64,000 nt of DNA. Origin: Cupriavidus sp. EM10 (lineage in GTDB: Bacteria; Pseudomonadota; Gammaproteobacteria; Burkholderiales; Burkholderiaceae). Shown piece after piece: positions 48,554 through 60,886 of this stretch. Location: assembly GCF_018729255.1 (NCBI RefSeq), contig NZ_CP076060.1, positions 2,356,001 through 2,420,000 of the forward strand. Direction: 5' to 3'. The first letter of the stretch is position 1, and each line of letters opens with the position of its first letter. Below the pieces are notes generated by a model. It was not told where the DNA came from. It saw only the letters and a list, made by a program, of their open reading frames with translations, and made no database searches. Both the position numbers and the translations under genes were made by a program.

Positions 48554-49963
48554 TCAGCCGAGCTTGCGGATGTCGACGAAATGCCCCTCGATCGCAGCCG
48601 CGGCAGCCATGGCCGGGCTGACCAGGTGCGTACGGCCACCGGCGCCCTGGCGGCCTTCGAAGTTGCGGTTCGACGTGGACGCGCAGCGCTCGCCCGGTTC
48701 CAGGCGGTCGGCGTTCATCGCCAGGCACATCGAGCAGCCCGGTTCGCGCCATTCGAAGCCGGCAGCCTTGAAGACCTTGTCCAGTCCTTCGCGCTCGGCC
48801 TGTTCCTTGACCAGGCCCGAACCCGGCACCACCATCGCGAGCTTCACGTTCGATGCCACCTTGCGGCCCAGCTTCTGCACCACCCACGCGGCGGCGCGCA
48901 TGTCCTCGATCCGGCTGTTGGTGCACGAACCGATGAACACCTTGTCGATGTTGATCGCTTCCATCGGCGTGTTCGGCTGCAGGTTCATGTACTCCAGCGC
49001 GCGCTCCATGGCGTTGCGCTTGTTCGAATCCTTTTCCTTCTCGGGATCCGGCACGCGGTCTTCGATGCTGACGACCATCTCGGGCGACGTGCCCCACGTC
49101 ACCTGCGGACGGATGTCCTCGGCGCGCAGTTCCACCACCTTGTCGAAGTGGGCGCCGGCGTCCGAGTGCAGCGTGCGCCAGTAGCCAACGGCCTGCTCCC
49201 ATTCCACGCCCTGCGGCGCGTACGGGCGGCCCTTCACGTATTCGAGCGTGACGTCGTCCACGGCCACCAGGCCGGCACGTGCGCCGGCTTCGATGGCCAT
49301 GTTGCAGACCGTCATGCGCCCTTCCATGGTCAGGTCGCGGATGGCGGAGCCGGCGAATTCCATCGTGTAGCCGGTGCCGCCGGCCGTGCCGATCTTGCCG
49401 ATGATGGCCAGCACGATGTCCTTGGCGGTGCAGCCGCGCGGCAGCTTGCCTTCCACCTTGATCAGCATGTTCTTCGCCTTCTTGCCCAGCAGCGTCTGGG
49501 TGGCCAGCACGTGTTCCACTTCCGACGTGCCGATGCCATGCGCCAGCGCGCCGAACGCGCCGTGGGTGCTGGTGTGCGAATCGCCGCAGACCACGGTCAT
49601 GCCGGGCAGCGTGGCGCCCTGCTCGGGCCCGATCACGTGGACGATGCCCTGGCGGTGATCGTTCATCTTGAACTGCGTGATGCCGAAGGCGTCGCAGTTG
49701 GCGTCCAGCGTATCGACCTGGAGCTTCGAGATCGGGTCGGCGATGCCCTGCGTGCGGTCGGTGGTCGGCACGTTGTGGTCCGACACGGCCAGGTTCGCGC
49801 TGATGCGCCATACCGGACGCTCCGCCAGCTTCAGGCCTTCGAAGGCCTGCGGGCTGGTCACTTCATGCAGCAGATGACGGTCGATGTAGAGCAGCGTGGT
49901 GCCGTCTTCCTCGACGTGGACGGTGTGGTCATCCCAGAGTTTGTCGTAGAGCGTCTTGGCCAT
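48554..49963 (-). CDS. leuC: 3-isopropylmalate dehydratase large subunit LeuC
   Basis: Large [4Fe-4S] subunit of isopropylmalate isomerase. The 469-residue protein begins [16 protein letters not shown]. It has the [15 protein letters not shown] motif, the first cluster ligand in [11 protein letters not shown] (about 349) and the CxxC pair in [11 protein letters not shown] (about 410-413). ATG 49961-49963 fits the family; upstream frame is open but not conserved. First gene of leuC-lipoprotein-leuD-leuB. Confidence 0.97.
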   Translation of the reverse strand: MAKTLYDKLWDDHTVHVEEDGTTLLYIDRHLLHEVTSPQAFEGLKLAERPVWRISANLAVSDHNVPTTDRTQGIADPISKLQVDTLDANCDAFGITQFKMNDHRQGIVHVIGPEQGATLPGMTVVCGDSHTSTHGAFGALAHGIGTSEVEHVLATQTLLGKKAKNMLIKVEGKLPRGCTAKDIVLAIIGKIGTAGGTGYTMEFAGSAIRDLTMEGRMTVCNMAIEAGARAGLVAVDDVTLEYVKGRPYAPQGVEWEQAVGYWRTLHSDAGAHFDKVVELRAEDIRPQVTWGTSPEMVVSIEDRVPDPEKEKDSNKRNAMERALEYMNLQPNTPMEAINIDKVFIGSCTNSRIEDMRAAAWVVQKLGRKVASNVKLAMVVPGSGLVKEQAEREGLDKVFKAAGFEWREPGCSMCLAMNADRLEPGERCASTSNRNFEGRQGAGGRTHLVSPAMAAAAAIEGHFVDIRKLG

Positions 49964-50106
49964 GATGCGGGGGGGCAGACCGTCCGGCCGTATCCCGGGG
50001 GGCATACGACCGGCGCGTATCCGCGCGTAGTTTGCAGGGGAATGTGTTTTCCGGATGCCTTCGCGGGCAAGCAGGCTATTTTGCTGCTTTTCCGGCGCAG
50101 CCGGTG

Positions 50107-50128
50107 ATTGCTTGACATCGCAAGCGAT
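50107..50128. promoter_or_regulatory. Inverted repeat, candidate leuC operator
   Basis: ATTGCTTG-ACATCG-CAAGCGAT has 8-base arms with one mismatch, about 145 bases upstream of the leuC start. It could be a LysR-type or similar site. The regulator is not in the window. Confidence 0.4.
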
Positions 50129-50238
50129 TATGCCATGTGGACCCACCGCCGAAGGGCAGGCCGCACCGCCCGGGCGGCGGTCATTGGCGAAAGGGGGATT
50201 TCGTGGATGGCGAAGGCGGCTGACTTTGCCTCCGGCTG

Positions 50239-50271
50239 GCTCCCCTCTCCCGCCGTGCGGCAGAGGGGAGC
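50239..50271. repeat. GC palindrome past the livF stop
   Basis: GCTCCCCTCT-CCCGCCGTGCGGC-AGAGGGGAGC lies 10 bases beyond the livF stop, with the same CCCCTCT / AGAGGGG arms as the elements near metZ and leuB. Confidence 0.7.
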
Positions 50272-50280
50272 AAACCGGCC

Positions 50281-50981
<701 letters not shown>

Positions 50982-50982
<1 letters not shown>

Positions 50983-51745
50983 CAGTCCTCTCCCAGGTAG
51001 GCCTTGATCACGCGCGGGTCGTTGCGCACTTCGTCGGGCTTGCCGATCATGATCGGCTTGCCGTGCTCCATCACCAGGATGCGGTCCGACACGCCCATCA
51101 CCAGGCTCATGTCGTGCTCGATCAGCAGCACCGAGATGTTGAACTCGCGGCGCAGCCTGTCGATCAGCTGCTGCAGCTCGAGCTTTTCCTGCGGGTTCAG
51201 GCCGGCCGCCGGCTCGTCCAGCATCAGCAGGCGCGGCTTGGTGATCATGCAGCGCGCGATTTCCAGCCGGCGCTGGTGGCCGTACGACAGCGTGCCCGCC
51301 TCGCGGTTGGCCACGCTGGTCAGGCCCATGCGCTCCAGCCATTCGGCGGCACGCTCCAGCGCCTCGCGCTCGGCGCGGCGATAGGCGGGCGTGGCCAGCA
51401 GGCCGCGCAGCAGCCCGGCCTTGACCTGCCGGTGCTGGGCAACCATCAGGTTTTCCACGACGGTCAGCTGCTTGAACAGGCGGATGTTCTGGAACGTGCG
51501 CACCAGTCCGTGGCGTGCAACCACATGGCTCGGCTTGCGCGCGATCGAATGGCCGTCCAGCATCACCTCGCCGGCCGTGGGCTTGTAGAAGCCGCCCACG
51601 CAGTTGAACACGGTGGTCTTGCCGGCGCCGTTCGGGCCGATGATGGCAAAGACCTCGTCGCGACGCACATCGAACTCGATGCCGTCCACGGCCAGCAGGC
51701 CGCCGAAGCGCATCTGCAGGCCCGATACTTTCAGCATTTCAGTGC

Positions 51746-51749
<4 letters not shown>
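50982..51749 (-). CDS. livG: Branched-chain amino acid ABC transporter ATP-binding protein LivG
   Basis: The 255-residue partner ATPase. It has Walker [10 protein letters not shown] near residue 39, signature [15 protein letters not shown], Walker [14 protein letters not shown] and switch region [17 protein letters not shown]. The C-terminal BCA_ABC_TP_C extension ([16 protein letters not shown]) is typical. It overlaps livM by four bases (ATGA). Confidence 0.95.
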
Positions 51750-53020
<1,271 letters not shown>

Positions 53021-53032
53021 GTCGCCCTCCCC

Positions 53033-53958
<926 letters not shown>

Positions 53959-54040
53959 GCGGGGACCTTGTGGATCGGATGAGTCCGATGCGCGATGCCG
54001 ACCGCCCTTATGTGGCGGCTAACCGACATCGAACCGATAC

Positions 54041-54077
54041 CAAAACGCCCCGCAGGCCGGTTGGCCGCGGGGCGTTT
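54041..54077 (-). terminator. Hairpin between livJ and livH
   Basis: On the minus strand, GAAACGCCCCGCGGCC / GGCCTGCGGGGCGTTTTGG forms a long stem about 20 bases past the livJ stop, with a TTTT in its 3' arm. It probably acts as a partial terminator or 3'-end stabiliser, keeping binding protein in excess of permease. Confidence 0.75.
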
Positions 54078-54096
54078 CGCCAGGATGGCGCCGGGT

Positions 54097-55223
54097 TTAG
54101 TTGGCGGCGGTCTTCGTGGCGTCCTTGTGCCACGTGTAGACGACGAACTTGAACGACTTCAGGTCGCCCTTGGCGTCGTATTCGACCTTGCCGATCGGCG
54201 TGGTGAACGCGTTCTTGTGCATGTACGCGGCAACCTTGGTCGGGTCCGTGCTCTTGGCACCGGCGATGGCGTCGCCGATGATCTTGACGGCGGCGTAGGC
54301 CGGCATCTGGAACGGGCCGTTGGCGTCACGCTTCTTGTCGGCGAAAGCCTTCACCAGCGCGGCGTTGGCCGGGTCGGCCGAGAAGTCCGCCGGCAGCGTC
54401 ACGAGCATGCCTTCCGAAGCCGGGCCGGCAATGGCGGTCACGTCCTTGTTGCCCACGCCTTCGGGGCCCATGAACGTGGCCTTCACGCCCTGCTCGCGCG
54501 CCTGGCGCAGCAGCAGGCCCATTTCCGGGTGGTAGCCGCCGAAGTACACGAAGTCCACGCCCTGCGACTTCAGCTTGGTGATCACGGCCGAGTAGTCGGA
54601 ATCGCCGGCGTTGATGCCTTCGAACACCGCCACGGGATCTTGGCCGCTTCCAGGTCCTTCTTCACCGAGCTGGCGATGCCCTGGCCGTACGACTGCTTGT
54701 CGTGCAGCACGGCAACCTTCTTCGGCTTGACCTTGTTGATGATGTACTGGGCGGCGGCGGGGCCTTGCTGGTCGTCGCGGCCGATCGTGCGGAAGATGAA
54801 GTTGCGCTTCTTCGTTTCGGTCAGCTGCGGCGCGGTGGCCGACGGCGTCACCATCACGATGCCTTCGTTTTCGTAGATATCCGATGCCGGAATCGTCGAA
54901 CCCGAGCACACGTGACCGATCACGTAGTGGATGCCCTGGCTGACGATCTTGTTGGCCACGGCCACGGCCTGCTTCGGTTCGCAGGCGTCGTCCATCAGCA
55001 CCGCTTCGAACTTGTTGCCGTTGGCGCCGCCAGCCGCGTTGATCTGTTCGATCGCGGTCAGGGCACCGGCCTTGACCATGTCGCCGTACTGGGCAACCGA
55101 GCCGCTCATGGGGCCGGCGATGGCGATCTTGACGGTTTCGGCGTTGGCCGAGGTGAAGGCAGCGAGACCGGCAGTGGCAAGCACGGCGGCCATGGCAGTG
55201 GACGTGAGACGGGACAGCGTCAT
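54097..55223 (-). CDS. livJ: Branched-chain amino acid-binding protein LivJ/LivK type (single-base frameshift)
   Basis: Periplasmic leucine/isoleucine/valine-binding protein, about 375 residues when repaired. The signal peptide ends FTSANA, then the mature type I fold begins ETVKIAIAGPMSGS. DDACEPKQAVAVANKIVSQ and HVCSGSTIPASDIYENEGI are family segments. The frame fails after AAKIP at about 54633-54636; one extra base gives PVAVFEGINAGDSDYSAVITKL and the rest. Ribosome site AGGAGCTCCTG precedes ATG 55221-55223. First gene of livJHMGF. The break is probably a sequencing error. Confidence 0.92.
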
Positions 55224-55757
55224 CAGGAGCTCCTCGATTATGTATTGGGTCATTCCGGGCAGAGTCGGCATGACCGGCGCAATCGAACAACACCCGCGAG
55301 GAAGAAGCGCCGCCAGACGCGGCGAACGTACGGCCCAAAGCGGAAGTCGGGCCTGCGGTGAAGACAGTGAAGCGAATGCGGGGCCCGGCATGTGTCGGCG
55401 CACGCACATCCTGCGGATGGCACGTTCGCCGTAAGTTCGGAAAGACAACGTTGATGCGTTCTCTATTGCGCAAGCGCTTCGCCTGCCCCGCTTCTCCAAC
55501 GACGGCTGGCCGGAAGGGTGGCCCGGCTGCCGGTCGGCAAAGCAGTCCGCATTATAGGGGGAAAGTTGCACCCTGATGAAGTGGACTTGTTCGGCTTTGG
55601 AGAAAATCCGACAACTAATGCATCCGGTTGCAACCGCCCCAAGGCAGGAATCGTCGTCAAATTGGCCTTTCACAACAATTGTGCACAGCGGCATTTGCGG
55701 CGCATTCGCTGCTTTGCGCCACCTTGCGCAACCTCGCCCGGTGGCCGGACAAGAGCG
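55224..55757. other. livJ upstream region, no gene
   Basis: About 530 bases between livJ and the gltA terminator. No convincing ORF on either strand. The livJ promoter and any leader must be here; I could not assign hexamers with confidence. A CACAACAATTGTG near-palindrome lies at about 55671-55683. Confidence 0.5.
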
Positions 55758-55790
55758 AAAAAAACGCCCCGGGCTTGCCGGGGCGTTCCT
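55758..55790 (-). terminator. Rho-independent terminator of gltA
   Basis: On the minus strand, AACGCCCCGG-CAAG-CCCGGGGCGTT is followed by TTTTTTTC, about 25 bases past the gltA stop. It ends the sdh-gltA transcript. Confidence 0.93.
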
Positions 55791-55813
55791 GATGCAGCGA
55801 GGCGGAAGGCAGC

Positions 55814-57114
55814 TTAGCGCTTGGCCATGTCCGGCACGGTGCGCGCGGCGTTGCCGTTGAACAGCTGACGCGGACGGCCGATCTTGTATTCCGGATCGGT
55901 GATCATCTCTTCCCACTGCGAGATCCAGCCCGGCGTACGTGCCAGGGCGAAGATGCAGGTGAACAGCGAGGTCGGGATGCCCAGTGCGCGCTGCACGATG
56001 CCCGAATAGAAGTCCACGTTCGGGTACAGCTTGCGGCTGACGAAGTATTCGTCTTCCAGCGCGATCTTTTCCAGTTCCATGGCCAGCTTGAACAGCGGGT
56101 CGTTGTGCAGGCCCAGTTCGTTCAGCACTTCATGGCAGGTTTCGCGCATCAGCTTGGCGCGCGGATCGTAGTTCTTGTACACGCGGTGGCCAAAGCCCAT
56201 CAGGCGCACGCCCGAGTTCTTGTCCTTGACCTGCTTGATGAACTCGCCGATGTGGTCGACGCTGCCGATCTCTTCCAGCATCTTCAGCGCGGCTTCGTTC
56301 GCGCCGCCGTGGGCCGGACCCCACAGGCAGGCCACGCCGGCGGCGATGGCTGCGAACGGGTTCGTGCCCGACGAACCGGCCAGGCGCACGGTCGACGTCG
56401 ACGCGTTCTGCTCGTGGTCGGCGTGCAGGATGAAGATGCGGTCCAGCGCGCGCTCCAGCACCGGGTTCACGGTGTACGGTGCGCACGGCGTACCGAACAT
56501 CATGCGCATGAAGTTGCCCGAGTAGGACAGGTCGTTCTGCGGGTAGATGTACGGCTGGCCGATGTTGTACTTGTACGCCATGGCGACCAGGGTCGGCATC
56601 TTGGCGATCAGGCGGATGGCCGAGATCTCGCGCTGGTGCGGATCGTCGATGTCCATCGCGTCGTGGTAGAACGCGCTCATCGCACCCACCAGGCCCGTCA
56701 GCACGGCCATCGGGTGGGCGTCACGGCGGAAGCCGCGCAGGAAGAATTGCAGTTGCTCGTGAACCATCGTGTGGTTCATCACCGAGTTCACGAACTCTTC
56801 CTTCTGCTTGGCGTTGGGCAGCTCGCCCTTCAGCAGCAGGTAGCAGGTCTCGAGGTGGTCGCACTTCTCGGCCAGCTGTTCGATCGGGTAGCCGCGGTAC
56901 AGCAGTTCGCCCTTGTCACCGTCGATGTAGGTGATCTTCGAGTTGCACGAAGCGGTCGACATGAACCCCGGGTCATAGGTGAACTTGCCGGTTTGACCGT
57001 ACAGCTTGCGAATGTCGATCACATCCGGGCCAACGGTGCCCTGGTAGATCGGCAGCTCAACGCTGGGGAACCATCGGAAAACGATAGCGTGGCTTTCACA
57101 TCGGACGGCGTCAT
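55814..57114 (-). CDS. gltA: Citrate synthase GltA (single-base frameshift near the N-terminus)
   Basis: Condenses oxaloacetate and acetyl-CoA. A 402-residue frame from [14 protein letters not shown] runs to the stop and contains the active-site segments [26 protein letters not shown] and [15 protein letters not shown]. The true start is ATG 57112-57114 ([17 protein letters not shown]) in another frame. One extra base at the plus-strand G run 57065-57068 gives [21 protein letters not shown] and 433 residues, the normal length for type II enzymes. Starting at the internal methionine would lose the N-terminal regulatory domain strand. Read as a sequencing error. Confidence 0.94.
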
Positions 57115-57156
57115 GTCGGTTCCTTCAAATACTGTGAATATTAATGTTGACCAAAC

Positions 57157-57437
57157 TCAGACCGAACGCAGCAGGCTGAGTACCCGTTGCATCGGGGCGT
57201 GTCGAGCTCACCGTCAAGCTCCTTGCGGACAAGCAGCAGGTCCATCAACTCGTTGTCGCTGAGCTCGAACAGCTCGCCCAGCGATGCCACGTCCTCATCG
57301 GACAGGCTCTCCTCGTAACGGTTGAAGAAACGTTCGACGATGATGTCGTTCTCCAGGAGGCCGCGGCGGGCGCGCCAGCGAAGGCGGGCACGCTTGTGCG
57401 GGTCGGCCTGATGGGAGAAAGTGGTGGAAAGACTCAT
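57157..57437 (-). CDS. sdhE: Succinate dehydrogenase assembly factor SdhE (single-base frameshift)
   Basis: Promotes covalent FAD attachment to SdhA. From ATG 57435-57437 (MSLSTTFSHQ) the frame has RLRWRARRGLLENDIIVERF, matching the conserved RGxxE motif, and FELSDNELMDLLL. Near the C-terminus it breaks at the plus-strand G run 57194-57197. One extra base gives DTPPMQRVLSLLRSV and a stop at 57157, about 93 residues. Without the repair the frame reads 16 extra-family bases into the gltA gap. It sits between sdhB and gltA as expected. Confidence 0.9.
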
Positions 57438-57587
57438 GGTCAGCCTTCTTTGACCGGCGCCCCAGCCCGACTTGATACCGCATCGGGCTGACGCGCCGCT
57501 TACATCAGATACATCCACTGCATGCATTGCAGACTGCCTGTCCGCGCAGATCCTGCGGGGGCGCAGAAGGCAGTTTATACCGGGCAA

Positions 57588-58288
57588 TTAAACAGCGCGG
57601 CGAACCATCAGTTCCTTGATCTTGCCAATCGCCTTCGTCGGATTGAGGCCCTTCGGGCACACGTCGACGCAGTTCATGATGCTATGGCAACGGAACAGGC
57701 GGTACGGGTCGTTCAGGTTGTCCAGACGCTCACTGGTAGCCTGGTCGCGGCTGTCCGCGATAAAGCGGTAAGCCTGCAGCAGGCCGGCCGGGCCGACGAA
57801 CTTGTCCGGGTTCCACCAGAACGACGGGCACGACGTCGAGCAGCTGGCGCACAAGATGCACTCGTACAGGCCATCCAGCTCGTCGCGCTCCTGCGGCGAC
57901 TGCAGACGCTCCTTCTCGGGCGGCGGCTCGTCGTTGATCAGGAACGGCTTGATCGAGTTGTACTGCTTGAAGAAGTTCGTCATGTCGACGATCAGGTCGC
58001 GCACCACCGGCAGGCCGGGCAGCGGACGCAGCACGATGCGGTCCGGCAGCTCGCGCATGTTCGTCAGGCAGGCCAGGCCGTTCTTGCCGTTGATGTTCAT
58101 CGCGTCCGAGCCGCACACGCCTTCGCGGCACGAGCGACGGAACGAGATCGTCTCGTCCAGCTTCTTCAGCTTGACCAGCGCGTCCAGCAGCATGCGCTCG
58201 TGACCGTCGAGCTCGACCTCGTAGGTCTGCATGCGGGGGCTGCGTCCTTGTCCGGATCGTAGCGGTAGACTTCAAAAATACGCTTCAT
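57588..58288 (-). CDS. sdhB: Succinate dehydrogenase iron-sulfur subunit SdhB (single-base frameshift)
   Basis: Carries the [2Fe-2S], [4Fe-4S] and [3Fe-4S] clusters of complex II. The true start MKRIFEVYRYDPDKDAAP (ATG 58286-58288) breaks at the plus-strand G run 58235-58239. One extra base gives RMQTYEVELDGHE and joins the remaining 214 residues. These hold CREGVCGSDAMNING for the 2Fe cluster, CILCASCSTSCPSFW and CHSIMNCVDVCPKGL for the others. Repaired length is 233. Restarting at the internal MQTYEVEL would lose the first strand of the ferredoxin fold, so I favour a sequencing error. Confidence 0.94.
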
Positions 58289-58317
58289 TTCTGTGGGTCC
58301 TGTTTCTCTGTCGCCGC

Positions 58318-60096
58318 TTAGAAAGTACGGGCCTTCGGCGGAACCGATTCCACCGTCAGCGGTTGCATCTTCACCGGCTTGTAGTCCAGGCGGTTGCCTT
58401 CGCTGTAGAACAGCGTGTGCTTGAGCCAGTTGTCGTCGTCGCGGTTCGGGAAGTCGCTGTGGGCATGGGCGCCACGCGATTCCTTGCGGGCCGCGGCCGA
58501 GATCATCGTGGCCTTGGCCACTTCCACCAGGTTGGCCACTTCCAGGGCTTCCACCAGTGCGGTGTTGAAGACCTTGGACTTGTCCTTCAGGTGGATGTTG
58601 TTGGCACGCTCCGCCACTTCCAGGATGCGCTCGACGCCTTCGTCCATCAGCTTCTGCGTACGGAACACGCCGGCATGCGACTGCATGTTGCGGCGGATGT
58701 CGTTGGCCACGTCCTGGGTGTATTCGCCCGAGGTCGTTGCCTGCAGCTTGGCCAGACGGGCCATGGCGCGGTCGGCGGCATCGGCCGGCAGCGGCTTGTG
58801 TTCCTTCTGCTTGCTGGCGTTGGCGACGATGTGGTTGCCGGCCGCACGGCCGAACACCACCAGGTCCAGCAGCGAGTTGGTGCCCAGGCGGTTGGCGCCG
58901 TGCACCGACACGCACGAGCATTCGCCGATCGCGTAGAAACCGTTGACCACTTCGTTCGGGTTGCCGTTCTTCGGCACCACGACCTGGCCGTGGAAGTTCG
59001 TCGGAATGCCACCCATCTGGTAGTGGATGGTCGGCACGACGGGGATCGGTTCCTTGATCGCGTCGACGTTGGCGAACTTCATGCCGATTTCGCGGATCGA
59101 CGGCAGGCGCTTCATGATGGTCTCGGCACCGACGTGGGTCAGGTCGAGCAGCACGTAGTCGCCGTTCGGGCCGCAGCCACGGCCTTCCTTGATTTCCTGG
59201 TCCATCGAGCGCGACACGAAGTCACGCGGCGCCAGATCCTTCAGCGTCGGCGCATAGCGCTCCATGAAGCGCTCGCCATCCTTGTTACGCAGGATGCCGC
59301 CCTCGCCCCGCACGCCTTCCGTGATCAGCACGCCCGCGCCGGCCACGCCGGTCGGGTGGAACTGCCAGAATTCCATGTCTTCCAGCGGCACGCCGGCACG
59401 CGCCGCCATGCCCAGGCCATCACCGGTGTTGATGAAGGCGTTGGTGGAAGCCGCGTAGATGCGGCCGGCACCGCCGGTCGCGAACAGCGTGGTCTTGGCT
59501 TCGAGGATATAGACTTCGCCGGTTTCCATTTCCAGCGCGGTGACGCCCAGCACGTCGCCTTCTTCGTCGCGGATCAGGTCCAGTGCCATCCACTCGACGA
59601 AGAAATGCGTCTTGGCGCGCACATTACGCTGGTACAACGTGTGCAGCAGCGCATGGCCGGTACGGTCGGCGGCGGCGCAGGCGCGTTGCACCGGCTTTTC
59701 GCCGTAGTTGGCGGTGTGGCCGCCGAACGGACGCTGATAGATCGTGCCATCGGCGTTACGGTCGAACGGCATGCCGAAGTGCTCGAGCTCGTACACGACC
59801 TTGGGGGCTTCACGGCACATGAACTCGATGGCGTCCTGGTCACCCAGCCAGTCCGAGCCCTTGATGGTGTCGTAGAAGTGGTAGTGCCAGTTGTCCTCGC
59901 TCATGTTGCCCAGCGAGGCACCGATACCGCCCTGCGCCGCAACGGTGTGCGAGCGGGTCGGGAAAACCTTCGACAGCACGGCCACGCTCAGGCCGGCTTC
60001 CGCGAGCTGGAGGGATGCGCGCATCCCGGCGCCGCCCGCCCCGACGATGACCACGTCAAATTTGCGACGCGGCAATCCAGTCTTGACTGCGACCAT
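58318..60096 (-). CDS. sdhA: Succinate dehydrogenase flavoprotein subunit SdhA
   Basis: Oxidises succinate to fumarate and carries covalent FAD. The 592-residue protein has GAGGAGMRASLQLAEAG for FAD, the flavinylated histidine in SHTVAAQGGIGASLG, the active-site HPTGVAGAGVLITEGVRGEGG and the C-terminal HAHSDFPNRDD. It starts three bases after sdhD and precedes sdhB by 29. Confidence 0.97.
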   Translation of the reverse strand: MVAVKTGLPRRKFDVVIVGAGGAGMRASLQLAEAGLSVAVLSKVFPTRSHTVAAQGGIGASLGNMSEDNWHYHFYDTIKGSDWLGDQDAIEFMCREAPKVVYELEHFGMPFDRNADGTIYQRPFGGHTANYGEKPVQRACAAADRTGHALLHTLYQRNVRAKTHFFVEWMALDLIRDEEGDVLGVTALEMETGEVYILEAKTTLFATGGAGRIYAASTNAFINTGDGLGMAARAGVPLEDMEFWQFHPTGVAGAGVLITEGVRGEGGILRNKDGERFMERYAPTLKDLAPRDFVSRSMDQEIKEGRGCGPNGDYVLLDLTHVGAETIMKRLPSIREIGMKFANVDAIKEPIPVVPTIHYQMGGIPTNFHGQVVVPKNGNPNEVVNGFYAIGECSCVSVHGANRLGTNSLLDLVVFGRAAGNHIVANASKQKEHKPLPADAADRAMARLAKLQATTSGEYTQDVANDIRRNMQSHAGVFRTQKLMDEGVERILEVAERANNIHLKDKSKVFNTALVEALEVANLVEVAKATMISAAARKESRGAHAHSDFPNRDDDNWLKHTLFYSEGNRLDYKPVKMQPLTVESVPPKARTF

Positions 60097-60099
60097 TTA

Positions 60100-60465
60100 T
60101 TACACCCTCCAGAGAATCTGAGCAGCGTAGCCCGCGCAACCGACGAGCCACAGAATCGTAAGAACTTGCAGCACGAGGCGCACGGCCATCGGCTTCACAT
60201 AGTCCATCCAGATGTCGCGAATGCCAATCCAGGCGTGGAACAGCAGCGACAGGATGGTCAGGAACGTCAGGAGCTTCATCCATTGGTTGGCGAAGAGACC
60301 CGACCAGCCTTCGTAAGAAGGGTTGCCGAAGGCGAGATACACCACGGCGAGCACCACGGTGAACACCACCATGATGACTGCGGTAACGCGTTGCGCGAGC
60401 CAGTCTTTCAGACCGTAGTGCGCACCGACGACAAGACGCTTGGGACCGATATTGTTATTTGCCAC
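60100..60465 (-). CDS. sdhD: Succinate dehydrogenase membrane anchor SdhD
   Basis: A 121-residue three-helix anchor subunit that helps bind heme b and ubiquinone. It has segments near 28-48, 60-82 and 95-117, and the quinone/heme motif FHAWIGIRDIWMDY with the conserved histidine near residue 80. It lies between sdhC and sdhA. Confidence 0.94.
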   Translation of the reverse strand: MANNNIGPKRLVVGAHYGLKDWLAQRVTAVIMVVFTVVLAVVYLAFGNPSYEGWSGLFANQWMKLLTFLTILSLLFHAWIGIRDIWMDYVKPMAVRLVLQVLTILWLVGCAGYAAQILWRV

Positions 60466-60475
60466 GTGACTCTCC

Positions 60476-60886
60476 TCAGAACAGGCCGAAAAGCTTCAGC
60501 CCGAAAACCAGGGTGAGCAGCAGGCTGACGACCAGCACGGCCTTGGCCGACGTGGCCGAGGCGGGCTTCGAGACGCCGACGTGAACGTCCAGCAGCAGGA
60601 AGCGGATACCAGCGCAGAAGTGATGCAGGTAACCCCAGATCAGCGCCAGGATCACCAGCTTGACGAAGCCGTAGGACAGCAGGGCCGAGAACTTGGCGAA
60701 GCTCAGTTCGGAGGTGACGCTCTGTTCGAACAGGTACAGAACGAAAGGGAGGAGGAGGAACATCAAGGCACCGCTTACGCGATGCAGGATGGATACCTTG
60801 CCGGCCCAGGGCAACCGGTAGCGCGAGATTTGCGCGATACCGATGTTCCGGAACTCCGGCCTGGCTTGTTTGGCGGCTTCAGCCAT
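60476..60886 (-). CDS. sdhC: Succinate dehydrogenase cytochrome b556 subunit SdhC
   Basis: A 136-residue anchor with three membrane helices. It has RYRLPWAGKVSILHRVSGALMF-type N-terminal motif (short form SILHRVSG) and the heme histidine in LHHFCAGIRFLLLD. ATG 60884-60886 (MAEAAKQ) was chosen; an ATG 12 bases upstream (MGSRM) is possible. First gene of sdhCDAB-sdhE-gltA. Confidence 0.94.
   Translation of the reverse strand: MAEAAKQARPEFRNIGIAQISRYRLPWAGKVSILHRVSGALMFLLLPFVLYLFEQSVTSELSFAKFSALLSYGFVKLVILALIWGYLHHFCAGIRFLLLDVHVGVSKPASATSAKAVLVVSLLLTLVFGLKLFGLF

Larger units (their letters stand above)
49964..50280. other. leuC upstream region / livF downstream gap
   Basis: No gene seen. It holds a candidate operator at 50107-50128, a CATAAT hexamer on the minus strand just upstream of it, and the palindrome at 50239-50271 next to livF. 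The leuC promoter is expected here. Confidence 0.55.

Noticed and set aside
49964..50280. Leucine leader-peptide attenuator ahead of leuC
   Set aside because: No short ORF rich in leucine codons followed by alternative hairpins was found.
57022..57022. Start of gltA at the internal methionine MIDIRKLYG
   Set aside because: Codon 57020-57022 reads as an alternative start only because of the frameshift; the conserved N-terminus lies just upstream in another frame.
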